NCBI GenBank assembly: GCA_024434115.1
Contig: QMIT01000004.1
Coordinates: 217,073-281,072 of the forward strand
Reading direction: 5' to 3'
DNA length: 64,000 nt
Origin: Chloroflexota bacterium
Lineage (GTDB): Bacteria; Chloroflexota; Anaerolineae; Aggregatilineales; J027
Of this stretch, positions 16,390 to 25,372 are shown in pieces; position 1 is the stretch's first letter; each line of letters starts with the position of its first letter. Both the position numbers and the translations under genes were made by a program. Below the pieces are notes generated by a model. The model saw only the letters and a program-made list of their open reading frames with translations, had not been told where the DNA came from and ran no database searches.

Positions 16390-17702
16390 CAAGGTTGCAC
16401 CTTACCCGTTGCCTCGACCCGCCGTGCCTCTTGGGGGACATAAAAACGTTCGCCCTCGCGTACATCTTCGGTCACGTTGGTGAATGGCCCAATTTCCGCG
16501 CCAGCCCCAATCTTAATCCCCGGCATTGTGCCCGATTGGATGCCGATAAATGCCCCTACGCCGACCATCGCGCCGAGTTTATCACGTCCGCTGTCCAGCC
16601 GATCCCCCTTGACCGTGCTCTTGACCGTGCCGTGATCTATGCGGAGGTTGGCGGTAATACACCCTGCCGAGAAATTGACATAATCTTCAAAAACCGAATC
16701 CAGCACCACAGCACGGTGTAGATTGACATTTAGGCCAAGATAGCTGCGGGCGACTTCGCTGACATGCCCAACCATACACTTTGGCCCGACCATGCTCTCA
16801 CGCACTAACGCGCCATTGCCGATAATCGCACCGGGGCCGATGTAGGCAGGGCCAACCACTGCCGCCCCATGAAACAGCCGTGCCCCCGCTTCAATGATGA
16901 CATCCCCTGTGATGGACACCTGTCCGCTGATTTTGGCGTCGGGGTGAACCTGCTGGCCTTCGATCTTCGACAAGTAAAATTTCATGACGTTCAAGACGTG
17001 CCAAGGATATTTGATGGGATACCACTCCCCATCGTAGCGCACACATTCAAAACGGGTGGCTTCCATCATGGCCGCCATTGCCATTTCGTAATGGTCGTCG
17101 CGCGGATGTTTGGCATCATACAGGGCCTGAATCCGCTGTAACAATTGGCGGCTGTCGCTATGGATATGCGCGACCACACTCACCAAATCCGAGGGTTCGT
17201 TGCCTGCCCCCGGTTTTTCGATAATACCTGTAATACGTCCGTCAGATTCTACCGATAGATAACCACCGGGAAAATAACTTTCGACCTGATAGCCTGTGAC
17301 ATACGACACGGCTCGACCACTGTGATAGGCCGTCATCAAATCTTCGTGCAAATCCGGCTCGACCACATCGTTGACTTGACAGATGTAGACGGGGGGATAC
17401 CCCATGCCTTCCAGCAAAGGGGCGGCTTGCATAATGGCGTGGCCCATGCCTAATGGTTCGCGCTGCACCACAATCCCAGCGTCCATTCCCACGTTGAGGC
17501 CACCCAAAACGCTTTCGATCAACGGGCGGTTGTCGGGATTGGCGATGATAATGGCACGGTCAAAACCTGCTGCGTGATAGACTTTCAGTTGTTTTTCGAG
17601 GAGGGTTTCCCCCATAAAGGGATATAAGGATTTTTCGCGCAGGGGCCAAAACCGCGAATTTGCGCCCCCAGCAAGGATAATCATGGTTGGGTTATTCGAC
17701 AT
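16389..17702 (-). CDS. sugar-1-phosphate nucleotidyltransferase with left-handed beta-helix tail
   Basis: A 437-residue protein in two parts. Residues 1 to about 240 are a nucleotidyltransferase with the modified signature MIILAGGANSRFWPLREKSL (usual GGxGTRLxPLT) and VNDVVEP as the metal site. Residues about 250-425 are hexapeptide repeats forming a left-handed beta-helix (IIEAGARLFHGAAVVGPAYI and following). This layout is that of GlmU-like and mannose-1-P guanylyltransferase-like enzymes making NDP-sugars. GANSRFWP departs from the usual Gly-Thr-Arg-Leu, so the activity should be checked. It is the first gene of the four-gene operon down to 12552. Confidence 0.87.
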   Translation of the reverse strand: MSNNPTMIILAGGANSRFWPLREKSLYPFMGETLLEKQLKVYHAAGFDRAIIIANPDNRPLIESVLGGLNVGMDAGIVVQREPLGMGHAIMQAAPLLEGMGYPPVYICQVNDVVEPDLHEDLMTAYHSGRAVSYVTGYQVESYFPGGYLSVESDGRITGIIEKPGAGNEPSDLVSVVAHIHSDSRQLLQRIQALYDAKHPRDDHYEMAMAAMMEATRFECVRYDGEWYPIKYPWHVLNVMKFYLSKIEGQQVHPDAKISGQVSITGDVIIEAGARLFHGAAVVGPAYIGPGAIIGNGALVRESMVGPKCMVGHVSEVARSYLGLNVNLHRAVVLDSVFEDYVNFSAGCITANLRIDHGTVKSTVKGDRLDSGRDKLGAMVGVGAFIGIQSGTMPGIKIGAGAEIGPFTNVTEDVREGERFYVPQEARRVEATGKVQP

Positions 17703-17803
17703 GCGAAGCAGTGTCCTTTAATAAAAGGCTAAGTAGAATGACAAGTGTACCGAATTTACACCGTCATGGCTTTTGTGACAACGGGTGAATTGTAAAAAAC
17801 AAA

Positions 17804-17829
17804 AAGGGCCGGTATTGAAACCCGCCCTT
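17804..17829 (-). terminator. intrinsic terminator of the LysM gene
   Basis: Read on the minus strand, AAGGGC (17829-17824) pairs with GCCCTT (17809-17804), extended by GGT/ACC, and is followed by a T-rich tract. It separates the LysM gene from the nucleotidyltransferase operon. Confidence 0.75.
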
Positions 17830-17853
17830 CATAGATTTTAAAACCTCAATAGA

Positions 17854-19380
17854 TTAGCGCATGGCCGCGCCTAATGTATTACAAGCGGGGCAGCTTCCAT
17901 CAGGTCGGACAATCGCGTAACCACCTTGCGGATCAGCACCGAAAACGCCTGTAAAGTCCACATTCCACACGATCATCAAACGCACGCGACCACTGGAACG
18001 CGACAAGGCAGCCGCGCGGCCCACCCATTCGGCATGTTGACCGACTGTTGTGCCCTGTGCCCATGCGAAATTCGACGGCAGTGTGCCATAGCCTTCGGGC
18101 GAGAGGTAGCCGAGTTCTGTCCAGCAGACTTTCCGCGCCCCGCCAAAGGTGTTGTAGTAAAGGTCAAGCATTCCATAGAAGTAGCGCGAATAGTGACCAC
18201 CACGCGGGTCGCCGCTGCGGTTATCGGGCGAAATGATGCCCTCATTGTAGTGAGCGCCAATGCAGTCCATATAATTGACCGCACCCGACTGAGCCATCTG
18301 CTGAAGGAAAATGTTGTCGTCGCAGCCTTCATTGCGGCAGCCACCCCCAAAATAGCCCGTCGGGGCAGGCGCGGCGCTAATCACCAACACATTCGCATTA
18401 GCAGCTTTGATGGCATTATAGGCTTTGGAAAGCATAGTGGTATACCGTCCGCCGTTGACCGTGCCATTGGGCCATTCGCGGTCAATATTGGGTTCGTTCC
18501 AAACCTCAATCGCGTCCGGGCCAAGCGCGGCGACCTGACCGAGATAGGCGGCAAATTGATTGGTGTAATTATCAAAATCACCCATCTGGTCTTTATTGCC
18601 GACGATGCCCAACAAAATACGGAAGCCATTGCTGCGGGCTTCATTGATGGCGGCCTGTGCTGCGCCTGTGCCTTCACCCAGATTCCAGCGAATTTGCTTC
18701 TTGGCCCATGTCATACCAGCGGTACGCATTTCGTTGACACGCCCAAAGCCAGCCACATGTCCACCGAGTTCAAACGCGCCACCAGTATTGGGTGGAACGA
18801 CTGGTGGTTGGGTTGGATTGGTGGGGGGTTGAGTGGGATTACTGGGGGGTTGGGTCGGAACAGGCGTCGAAGGATTAGAAGGTGGCGTGGTCGCCCCCGG
18901 AATGGTCAGCACCTGCCCCACATAAATCAGGTTCGGATTGGCAATGTTGTTGGCGGAGGCAATCGCTTGAACTGTTACCCCAAAACGGCGAGCTATTGAA
19001 GAAAGAGTGTCCCCTCGCACGACTGTATACTGTCCTCCGGTTGCGGGTGGTATAGGGGTCGTTGGATTGGTCGGCGGGACGGGTGTGGTCGGATTGGTTG
19101 GGGGCTGGGTGGGTGGAGTTGTCCCGCGCACTGGAATAATCAACACTTGACCCACATAAATGATATTGGGATTGGCAATATTATTGGCAGTGACAATATC
19201 TTGGACAGAAACGCCATAACGCAGGGAAATACGGTATAAATTTTCGCCGGGTTGTACTACGTGAGTAATGGTATTGCCGCCTTGGGCACTGGCACGATCT
19301 AGCGGCCCAGCAACGGCCACCAGCATCAAAACAAGCGCCAGCAACAAAATCCCACGCAGATGCCGCTTATTGAGGGGCAT
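17854..19380 (-). CDS. secreted LysM protein with glycosidase-like C-terminal domain
   Basis: A 508-residue exported protein. The signal peptide is residues 1 to about 33 ([16 protein letters not shown]). Two LysM domains follow, about 39-82 ([20 protein letters not shown]) and 118-162 ([19 protein letters not shown]), separated by Pro/Thr-rich linkers. LysM binds peptidoglycan or chitin. The C-terminal 290 residues resemble a (beta/alpha)8 glycoside hydrolase: [10 protein letters not shown] (candidate acid Glu) and [13 protein letters not shown] (candidate nucleophile Glu). This suggests a wall-bound glycosidase; the substrate is unknown. ATG 19378-19380 follows AGGAG by 9 bases; the longer open frame to 19461 has no signal-peptide logic. 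Confidence 0.88.
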   Translation of the reverse strand: MPLNKRHLRGILLLALVLMLVAVAGPLDRASAQGGNTITHVVQPGENLYRISLRYGVSVQDIVTANNIANPNIIYVGQVLIIPVRGTTPPTQPPTNPTTPVPPTNPTTPIPPATGGQYTVVRGDTLSSIARRFGVTVQAIASANNIANPNLIYVGQVLTIPGATTPPSNPSTPVPTQPPSNPTQPPTNPTQPPVVPPNTGGAFELGGHVAGFGRVNEMRTAGMTWAKKQIRWNLGEGTGAAQAAINEARSNGFRILLGIVGNKDQMGDFDNYTNQFAAYLGQVAALGPDAIEVWNEPNIDREWPNGTVNGGRYTTMLSKAYNAIKAANANVLVISAAPAPTGYFGGGCRNEGCDDNIFLQQMAQSGAVNYMDCIGAHYNEGIISPDNRSGDPRGGHYSRYFYGMLDLYYNTFGGARKVCWTELGYLSPEGYGTLPSNFAWAQGTTVGQHAEWVGRAAALSRSSGRVRLMIVWNVDFTGVFGADPQGGYAIVRPDGSCPACNTLGAAMR

Positions 19381-19550
19381 TGATATAACTCCTTTAAACT
19401 TACCAACCGAATTTAAACATATAGTTCCTTGATGATAATACGATAGTGGATTTTGGGGCAACTTTGCACGATGCGACTACCATGTGCTGCTGACGGTAGT
19501 GTCTGAAATCCGATAGGATGGGCGTTGAGACATCGTTGAGCAGCCTACCC

Positions 19551-19578
19551 ATGACATCCTACCTAAATCGGCTATAAT
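19551..19578 (+). promoter_or_regulatory. sigma-70-like promoter of the amidase gene
   Basis: ATGACA (19551-19556) and TATAAT (19573-19578) are separated by 16 bases, 40 bases before the ATG at 19618, which has CGGAGAG as ribosome site. Confidence 0.55.
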
Positions 19579-19617
19579 GCTTGGTCGCATCTCGCCATTA
19601 TCCCGGAGAGAATTTTT

Positions 19618-20571
19618 ATGTCTTCACACTATGATGATTCCAATCAGGAGACACGCCCCAGTCGTCCGGTAGGTAAAACGGGGCCATTACGCGATCCACA
19701 GGAAACATTACCCAAAGTGGATTGGGAAATTAGTCATGAACGCCGCCCTTTGAGTTTTCCCCGTCCTGACACCGTCACGGTGGGCATGGTGCAGTTTCCA
19801 GCCGGGGATGACAAACAGGCCAATATCCAACGGGCGCTCGGACTGGCATGGCAGGCCGCTGACGCTGGAGCCGAAATTATTGCTTTTCCAGAAATGTTTA
19901 TGCTGCCGTGGGTCTTTGGTGAACCGGAAGCGCACTATCAACATTTGGCTGAGTCGGCAGATAGCGGCGTATGGGAACCGTTTAAGACATTGGCCCATGA
20001 CAAACAGGTCGTACTGGTCTGTTCATTTTTTGAACGGGGCATGGAAGGCCGTTTTTATAACAGTGCCCTTGTAATAGACACTGATGGAACGATTGTGGGT
20101 AAATATCGCAAACACCACCTCCCCCCCGACAATGAACGCCATCATTGGATGCCCGACAGTAGCCCATTTTCGGCTTTCCCCACCCGCAAAGGGCGCATCG
20201 GGGTTTATATCTGCTGGGATAATTTCTTCCCCGAAGGTGCGCGAGCCTTAGCCCTTGACCATGCCGATATTGTGATTGCCCCTTCCGCCGCGACTGAGCT
20301 AGACGCTGCGTATAAATGGAAGATCGTCTATCAACACAACGCCATGATTAACGGCATCCCGTGGGTACGGATTAATCGTATTGAGCCGCCCTGTTACCCC
20401 GCGTGTTATGTCGTGGATGCCGAGGGGCAGATTACTCATGAAGCCAATTCCGCCGAAGAAGGCTTTTCGCTGGCGACGGTTGACCTGACCTTAACGGATC
20501 GCGTCCGCCAAAAATGGACGTTTATGGCTGACCGCCGCCCTGAAATGTATCGTATCATTACCGAACGTTAA
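19618..20571 (+). CDS. carbon-nitrogen hydrolase (nitrilase superfamily)
   Basis: A 317-residue cytoplasmic amidase-type enzyme. The catalytic triad is clear: Glu92 in IIAFPEMFML, Lys165 in GKYRKHHLPP and Cys199 in GVYICWDNFFPEGAR. The C-W-D-x-x-F-P-E context is the pattern seen in N-carbamoylputrescine and beta-ureidopropionase-like members, so a carbamoyl-amine substrate is plausible but not proved. The first 50 residues are polar and precede the usual family start. It is followed 16 bases later by an SH3b secreted protein. Confidence 0.9.
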   Translation: MSSHYDDSNQETRPSRPVGKTGPLRDPQETLPKVDWEISHERRPLSFPRPDTVTVGMVQFPAGDDKQANIQRALGLAWQAADAGAEIIAFPEMFMLPWVFGEPEAHYQHLAESADSGVWEPFKTLAHDKQVVLVCSFFERGMEGRFYNSALVIDTDGTIVGKYRKHHLPPDNERHHWMPDSSPFSAFPTRKGRIGVYICWDNFFPEGARALALDHADIVIAPSAATELDAAYKWKIVYQHNAMINGIPWVRINRIEPPCYPACYVVDAEGQITHEANSAEEGFSLATVDLTLTDRVRQKWTFMADRRPEMYRIITER

Positions 20572-20587
20572 AGTAGTTGGAGTCCAT

Positions 20588-21880
20588 ATGCGTAAAGTAG
20601 TTATCGTTTTAGCCATTCTTGTTGCTCTGATGAGCCTATCCTTATCCGTTCTGCCCACCCAAAATTCGCATCTCACGCTCGCGCCCGTCAATGCCCAAGA
20701 TGCTGCCTGCTCAACGCAATTAGAAGCCGCCGTTAGCCAAACGCTTGAACTGTGTGGGGCAACCTCACGCGGTCAACTTTGTTGGGGGTCGGGAGCGTTT
20801 GATTACAGTCCCAAAGAAGTCCAAATTGATGCGCCGGGGGGGATTGTGCCACTGGCAGGCATCAGCACGGTGATTAACAATTCTTCGGCTGATCAGCCCT
20901 CGATTACCCGCCTCAATTTTGAGGACATTTTCACCGAAGGCGGCTTTGCTTCAGCTTTTTTGATTGGCCCGGTTTCCGCAACTGCCGATAGTGAAAAAAC
21001 CCCGCTGTGGTCGGGCCTCACCTTGAGCCGCACAGAAACAGACCTCAGTGAATGTGAGGTAGCAGGGACATCCGGCATGTTGATGCAAGCCCCCGCCGGA
21101 CAATTACTGGTGTTGACCGTCAATGGCGTGACCGTGACCATGAACAATACGGCCTTTGTGCTTGTCACCGAGGCAGGCGAAACGGTCATGGATGTGCTGC
21201 GCGGGAATGCCATCGTTCAAGTCGGGAATAGCGTGCAGGTCGTGTTTGCTGGCTTCGGCATCACCGTCCCTGCCAACGCCAATCTGCTACCTGCGCCCAT
21301 GCCCTATGACCCAACCCTGCTGACAGGCTTACCAACCCAACTGCTGCCGAGCATTGTGACCGTGCCGCTACCGGGGAATGTCTCCGCAATGGCCTCTACG
21401 CCACTGTATGCCTCACCAGATTTAGGCGCACCCCAGTTGGCCCAAGTGCTGCCGGGGACGATTTTAAATCTACTGGGAGAAGACCCCACCGCTCAATGGT
21501 GGAATGTGGTGCAAGAAGATGGGCAGAGCGGTTGGGTTCCGGCGACGGCGATTGGTGGTATCTTCCCAGCCACCGCGCCGCAATACAGCGCCACGCCACA
21601 GCCCCCCACTCGTCCGTATGGATTGGTTTTGGGTCGTGGCACAGCACCGGGGAATGAAATCAATATGCGGGCCGCGCCTAGCACGGATGCGGAAATTTTG
21701 GCAAAACTGTCCCCGCTGACCGAATTTAATATTTTAGGGCGGAATGCGGCAGCCGATTGGATTCAAATTCGCTTGGATGCGCCCGACGCGACTACCGGGG
21801 CAACCGATGGATGGGTCGCGGTGCGTATTGTCACATTGCCGAACAGTCTTCGAGTTGCTGATTTACCCGTCGTGCCGTAA
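20588..21880 (+). CDS. secreted protein with two SH3b domains
   Basis: A 430-residue exported protein with a signal peptide (VVIVLAILVALMSLSLSVL) and a probable cleavage after VNAQ near residue 36. Residues about 40-240 form a beta-rich domain with several Cys (ELCGATSRGQLCW) and a stretch resembling FecR-type sensors (TAFVLVTEAGETVMDVLRGN). Two SH3b domains close the protein, about 262-325 (ending WWNVVQEDGQSGWVPA) and 350-420 (EINMRAAPSTDAEILAKLSP, then DGWVAVRIV). It is probably a cell-surface or wall-associated protein. The start is ATG 20588, nine bases after a GTTGGAG segment. The function is not known. Confidence 0.82.
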   Translation: MRKVVIVLAILVALMSLSLSVLPTQNSHLTLAPVNAQDAACSTQLEAAVSQTLELCGATSRGQLCWGSGAFDYSPKEVQIDAPGGIVPLAGISTVINNSSADQPSITRLNFEDIFTEGGFASAFLIGPVSATADSEKTPLWSGLTLSRTETDLSECEVAGTSGMLMQAPAGQLLVLTVNGVTVTMNNTAFVLVTEAGETVMDVLRGNAIVQVGNSVQVVFAGFGITVPANANLLPAPMPYDPTLLTGLPTQLLPSIVTVPLPGNVSAMASTPLYASPDLGAPQLAQVLPGTILNLLGEDPTAQWWNVVQEDGQSGWVPATAIGGIFPATAPQYSATPQPPTRPYGLVLGRGTAPGNEINMRAAPSTDAEILAKLSPLTEFNILGRNAAADWIQIRLDAPDATTGATDGWVAVRIVTLPNSLRVADLPVVP

Positions 21881-21948
21881 GGATTTGTAGATCACCATCG
21901 TCCAGTCTTATGAAGATTATCAGTTTGGGGGAGTAACCAACAATCATT

Positions 21949-22698
21949 ATGAGTAATCCAGCATCTTTGGTCATTCAGGCCAATGACGAACAATTAGAAA
22001 AAGCATTACAGGGCGACAAACCTGTGCTCATCTGGTTTTCGGCTGGGCAAACCGCCGGGATTGATTTACGCAAGGCGCTCGAAAAAGCGGCTGTGGATTT
22101 TCAACGCGAATTGGCGGTGGTGATGGTGGATACCAATGCTTGTCCTATGGCAAAGACACGCTTCGACGTAGAAAAACATCCGGTCTTGGTCGGCTGGCAT
22201 AATGGCGAATCTATCAAACGTCGCGCACGCCCGTGGGCCAGTGACGTAGTGGGTTTTGCCGATGTATTGAAGACACTCGCCCCCGCACCTGCGAATCCGA
22301 CGAATCCGAATGGTAATGTCAGCAAGACTGAAGAAAGCAAAAAGGAATTGAAAGTGATCAACAAACCTGTACATGTAACCGACGCGACCTTTGAACAAGA
22401 AGTGCTGCAAAGTGAACTACCCGTCTTGGTAGACTTCTGGGCAGCGTGGTGTGGGCCATGCCGCATGGTCGCGCCGATTTTGGAAAAACTGGCTGGCGAA
22501 TTTGCTGGCAAGGTCAAGATTGCAAAGGTGGATGTGGATGCCAATCCCAGTCTCTCTAGCGCGTTCCAAATTATGAGCATCCCCACCCTGATGTTTGTGA
22601 AACAGGGCAAGATCGTGGGTCAGGCTGCTGGTGCTGCACCGGAAGCCGCCCTACGTGACGCGCTCAATCAATTGGTGAATTTGCAAATTCCCGCCTAG
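21949..22698 (+). CDS. double thioredoxin-fold protein
   Basis: A 249-residue protein. The C-terminal half is a canonical thioredoxin: LPVLVDFWAAWCGPCRMVAP with the redox pair Cys168 and Cys171, then cis-Pro in MSIPTLMFVKQGK. The N-terminal half (about 8-112) also reads as a thioredoxin fold (KPVLIWFSAGQTAG), but the CxxC is replaced by AGQT, so it cannot do disulfide exchange. A Pro/Asn-rich linker (PAPANPTNPNGN) joins them. There is no signal peptide, so it is cytoplasmic. The inactive domain may give substrate binding. A terminator follows. Confidence 0.88.
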   Translation: MSNPASLVIQANDEQLEKALQGDKPVLIWFSAGQTAGIDLRKALEKAAVDFQRELAVVMVDTNACPMAKTRFDVEKHPVLVGWHNGESIKRRARPWASDVVGFADVLKTLAPAPANPTNPNGNVSKTEESKKELKVINKPVHVTDATFEQEVLQSELPVLVDFWAAWCGPCRMVAPILEKLAGEFAGKVKIAKVDVDANPSLSSAFQIMSIPTLMFVKQGKIVGQAAGAAPEAALRDALNQLVNLQIPA

Positions 22699-22739
22699 TT
22701 GTCACAAAACGACATCAGTAGTCGTCTATAACGAAAGAT

Positions 22740-22778
22740 AGCGCCTATATCCAACTAACGACGGATACGGGCGCTTTT
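22740..22778 (+). terminator. intrinsic terminator after the thioredoxin gene
   Basis: AGCGCC-TATATCC pairs with GGATA-C-GGGCGCT across a short loop and is followed by TTTTG. It isolates the downstream permease gene. Confidence 0.78.
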
Positions 22779-22853
22779 GATTTCCGTTATGATGATCTTT
22801 GCAAACCCAACCTTGCAAACTTCATCGCATTAGACCGCACTTAAGGGGACACT

Positions 22854-25304
22854 ATGCAAACCCATCGGCGTAAAATTTTCGGCGATATTTTGGCGCGTAA
22901 AGCTCGTAGCGCCCTTGTTTCCATCAGTATTTTTATCGGCGTGCTCGGCGTCGTCACACTATTTTCAATGGGCAATATCCTCGTCAATCGCATGGAAGAA
23001 ACCGTGCAAGAGGATAAGCTCGCTATGACCCGTTCGTATGTCACCCTGACGGGCAGTCAAGCCCCAGATACACAAGCTGACCTTGATGCCCTCCGGCAAC
23101 TGCCCGAAGTCACGGAAGTGCAAGGCATGGCCCTTTATCCCTTCTATTGGAAAATGGCAGGCGATGCCGAATTTGAAGAGGGTCGTATCTTCAGCTATTC
23201 CGCTCCTTTCGACCAACTGGCACTTGAACCCACCAGTCTAATAGATGGGCGCTACCCGATTGCCGGACAGCATGAAATTGCCGTTGAGCGCCGATTTGCA
23301 GAAGAACACGGCGTCGGCATTGGCGACACGATTGTGCTGCGTATCTTGACCGAATCATCCGGCAACCAAACCAGCGAAGAAGCATGGACGATTGTCGGTA
23401 CGGTTTACCAAGCCTATCAATATCCCGTTGCGTTGGGTGCGCCTGCCGTGATTCGTGGCGAGACGATGGTCTTTGCCGCGCATGAAGACGCCCAGACTAT
23501 CGGAGGTTTTCGCGGCTTTAATGTCTTGATGGGGCGTTATACCAATTTCAAGGCCGCAGACGAAGGCAAAGGCACGTGGGATGTAGCCCTCGCCAGCGCA
23601 ACCCCCTACAGTCCATCCAGCACCGTCGCGGAAGACCCCGCCAAGAATTCGTTCATTGAACAGACCCGCTCTTTCACCAGTGTGTTGGGTCTCTTAGCAG
23701 TCGTGGCCCTGCTGGTATCCGGCTTCCTCGTGTTTAACGTTATCAACTCGATTGTATTGGAACAGCGCCGCCAAATCGGGGTCATGAAATCACTCGGCGC
23801 AACGGGTAGCGACAGCTTCGGCATCTACGCAGGCATGGCCCTCTTCTATGGCATCATCGGCGTCATCCCCGGCGTGCTGCTCGGTATTCCGCTAGGGTAT
23901 TCGGCGGCAGTCGGCATCGGCAAGCAGTACAACATCTTCCTTGATGAATTCACCATGTCCCCCCCGGCCATTATTATTGGCATCCTCTTGGGGTTGCTCG
24001 TCCCGGTGATGGCGGCGATTATCCCCGTCCTGATGGGTATCCGCGTGACCATCCTGCAAGCCATGACCGACCTCGGTATTCAAGGCAAATATGGCACGGG
24101 TCGCTTTGCGAAATTGATGGATAAATTCCCGCTGCCATTGGGGATGCGTCAATCCACGCGCAATGTCATCCAAAAGAAGGGTCGTCTGGCGCTGACCATC
24201 TTCACATTGGCGCTGGCGGCTGGGGCATTCATGGGCATTTACGCCATGCTGACCTCACTCAACCAGACGGTAGACGAAATTTATGACACCTTCGGCAACG
24301 AAATCACCATGCTGCCGACCTCAACCCAAGATGAAGAAGCCATCCGCGAAATCATCATGACCAACGTTGAAGGCGTGAAGGCCGTCGAACCTGCCACACA
24401 GGTGTCCATCGAGATTGATGGCTTCACCCCCACCCCGGTTGGCAATGCCCCACCCGTCTTGTATGCCATCGGTACGGAAGCCACCAACCGCGACCTGCTC
24501 AATTTCCAACTGCGTGATGGGCAGGATTGGGACGACAACCCCGAATCGGATGGGATTGTGGTGACGGCAGGCATCGCGGACAAACTTGGCAAAGAAGTCG
24601 GGGATACAGTAACGATTCACATCGGGACCAACACCGCCGACCTTGAAATTATCGGCATCACCACCTATCCCTTTGATACCGTGTGGGCCAAATGGGAGAC
24701 GTTGGCGGAATTGGGCGGGTTAAAAAATGCCGAGGGCGAACTGCAACCCAATGGCTTCTCGATTATGCTGAACAATCCCGACCCGACCACCCAAGAAGTC
24801 GCCGATGTGATTGCCGACATCAATGAAGTGTTGTTGGCGCGGGGCATCAACGCCAGCTTTATCAACTGGACGGAAAACGCCGAAGAAACAGGCAAGTTCA
24901 TTGCGACCTTTGGGGTGATTATGAACACCGCCGCCGCGCTGATTGCCGCTGTTGGGGCGATTGGTCTGCTGTCCACCTTAGCGATGAGTGTGTTTGAGCG
25001 CCAAAAGGAAATCGGTGTGATGCGTTCCATCGGAGCGACCTCGGTGGCGGTGGCGCTGCAATTCCTGATCGAAGGCTTGATTGTGGGCTTGGTGGCGTGG
25101 GTGATTGGGGTACCGATTGGTTATATGCTCAATCAATCGCTGGCGGAGAGTCTGAATTTTGGCGACGCCTTCGCCCCCGATTATCCGGTGCTGGTCACGA
25201 TTATCGGCCTAACCGGAACGCTCATGGTTGCGACGTTTGCCAGCCTGTGGCCCTCAGCGGGTGCGGCGCGTAAGACCGTCTCCGACATCCTGCGCTATCA
25301 GTAA
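22854..25304 (+). CDS. FtsX/MacB-type ABC transporter permease, long two-module form
   Basis: An 816-residue membrane protein. After one N-terminal membrane span (ALVSISIFIGVLGVVTLFS) comes a MacB-type extracytoplasmic domain (about 45-270), then an FtsX module of three spans (about 275-420: SFTSVLGLLAVVALLVSGFL, VLEQRRQIGVMKSLGATG). The arrangement repeats: a span near 450, a second periplasmic domain and a final FtsX module (VFERQKEIGVMRSIGATS near 715). Such permeases work with an ATPase of the LolD/MacB type in lipoprotein export, peptide export or wall remodelling, but no ATPase gene is adjacent. It starts at ATG 22854 behind AAGGGG. A clear paralogue lies at 27019. Confidence 0.9.
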   Translation: MQTHRRKIFGDILARKARSALVSISIFIGVLGVVTLFSMGNILVNRMEETVQEDKLAMTRSYVTLTGSQAPDTQADLDALRQLPEVTEVQGMALYPFYWKMAGDAEFEEGRIFSYSAPFDQLALEPTSLIDGRYPIAGQHEIAVERRFAEEHGVGIGDTIVLRILTESSGNQTSEEAWTIVGTVYQAYQYPVALGAPAVIRGETMVFAAHEDAQTIGGFRGFNVLMGRYTNFKAADEGKGTWDVALASATPYSPSSTVAEDPAKNSFIEQTRSFTSVLGLLAVVALLVSGFLVFNVINSIVLEQRRQIGVMKSLGATGSDSFGIYAGMALFYGIIGVIPGVLLGIPLGYSAAVGIGKQYNIFLDEFTMSPPAIIIGILLGLLVPVMAAIIPVLMGIRVTILQAMTDLGIQGKYGTGRFAKLMDKFPLPLGMRQSTRNVIQKKGRLALTIFTLALAAGAFMGIYAMLTSLNQTVDEIYDTFGNEITMLPTSTQDEEAIREIIMTNVEGVKAVEPATQVSIEIDGFTPTPVGNAPPVLYAIGTEATNRDLLNFQLRDGQDWDDNPESDGIVVTAGIADKLGKEVGDTVTIHIGTNTADLEIIGITTYPFDTVWAKWETLAELGGLKNAEGELQPNGFSIMLNNPDPTTQEVADVIADINEVLLARGINASFINWTENAEETGKFIATFGVIMNTAAALIAAVGAIGLLSTLAMSVFERQKEIGVMRSIGATSVAVALQFLIEGLIVGLVAWVIGVPIGYMLNQSLAESLNFGDAFAPDYPVLVTIIGLTGTLMVATFASLWPSAGAARKTVSDILRYQ

Positions 25305-25328
25305 TTTCCCGGATTTTTCTCTCCTATC

Positions 25329-25363
25329 GAAACACCCTTATTTTAGCCAATAGGGGTGTTTTT
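25329..25363 (+). terminator. intrinsic terminator after the first FtsX-type permease
   Basis: AAACACCCTTATT pairs with AATAGGGGTGTTT around a short loop (TTAGCC) and is followed by TTTT. The stem also lies just beyond the stop of the convergent gene at 25373, so it can serve both. Confidence 0.82.
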
Positions 25364-25372
25364 GATTTCGCT

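Noticed and set aside
17926..18999. Long plus-strand open frame (357 codons) opposite the LysM gene
   Set aside because: It is antisense to a gene with signal peptide, LysM domains and catalytic residues; no coding signal of its own is seen.
18780..19130. Repeated Pro/Thr-rich DNA resembling a tandem repeat array
   Set aside because: It encodes the linkers between LysM domains ([16 protein letters not shown] and similar); coding explains it fully. No CRISPR-like direct repeats with unique spacers were seen anywhere.
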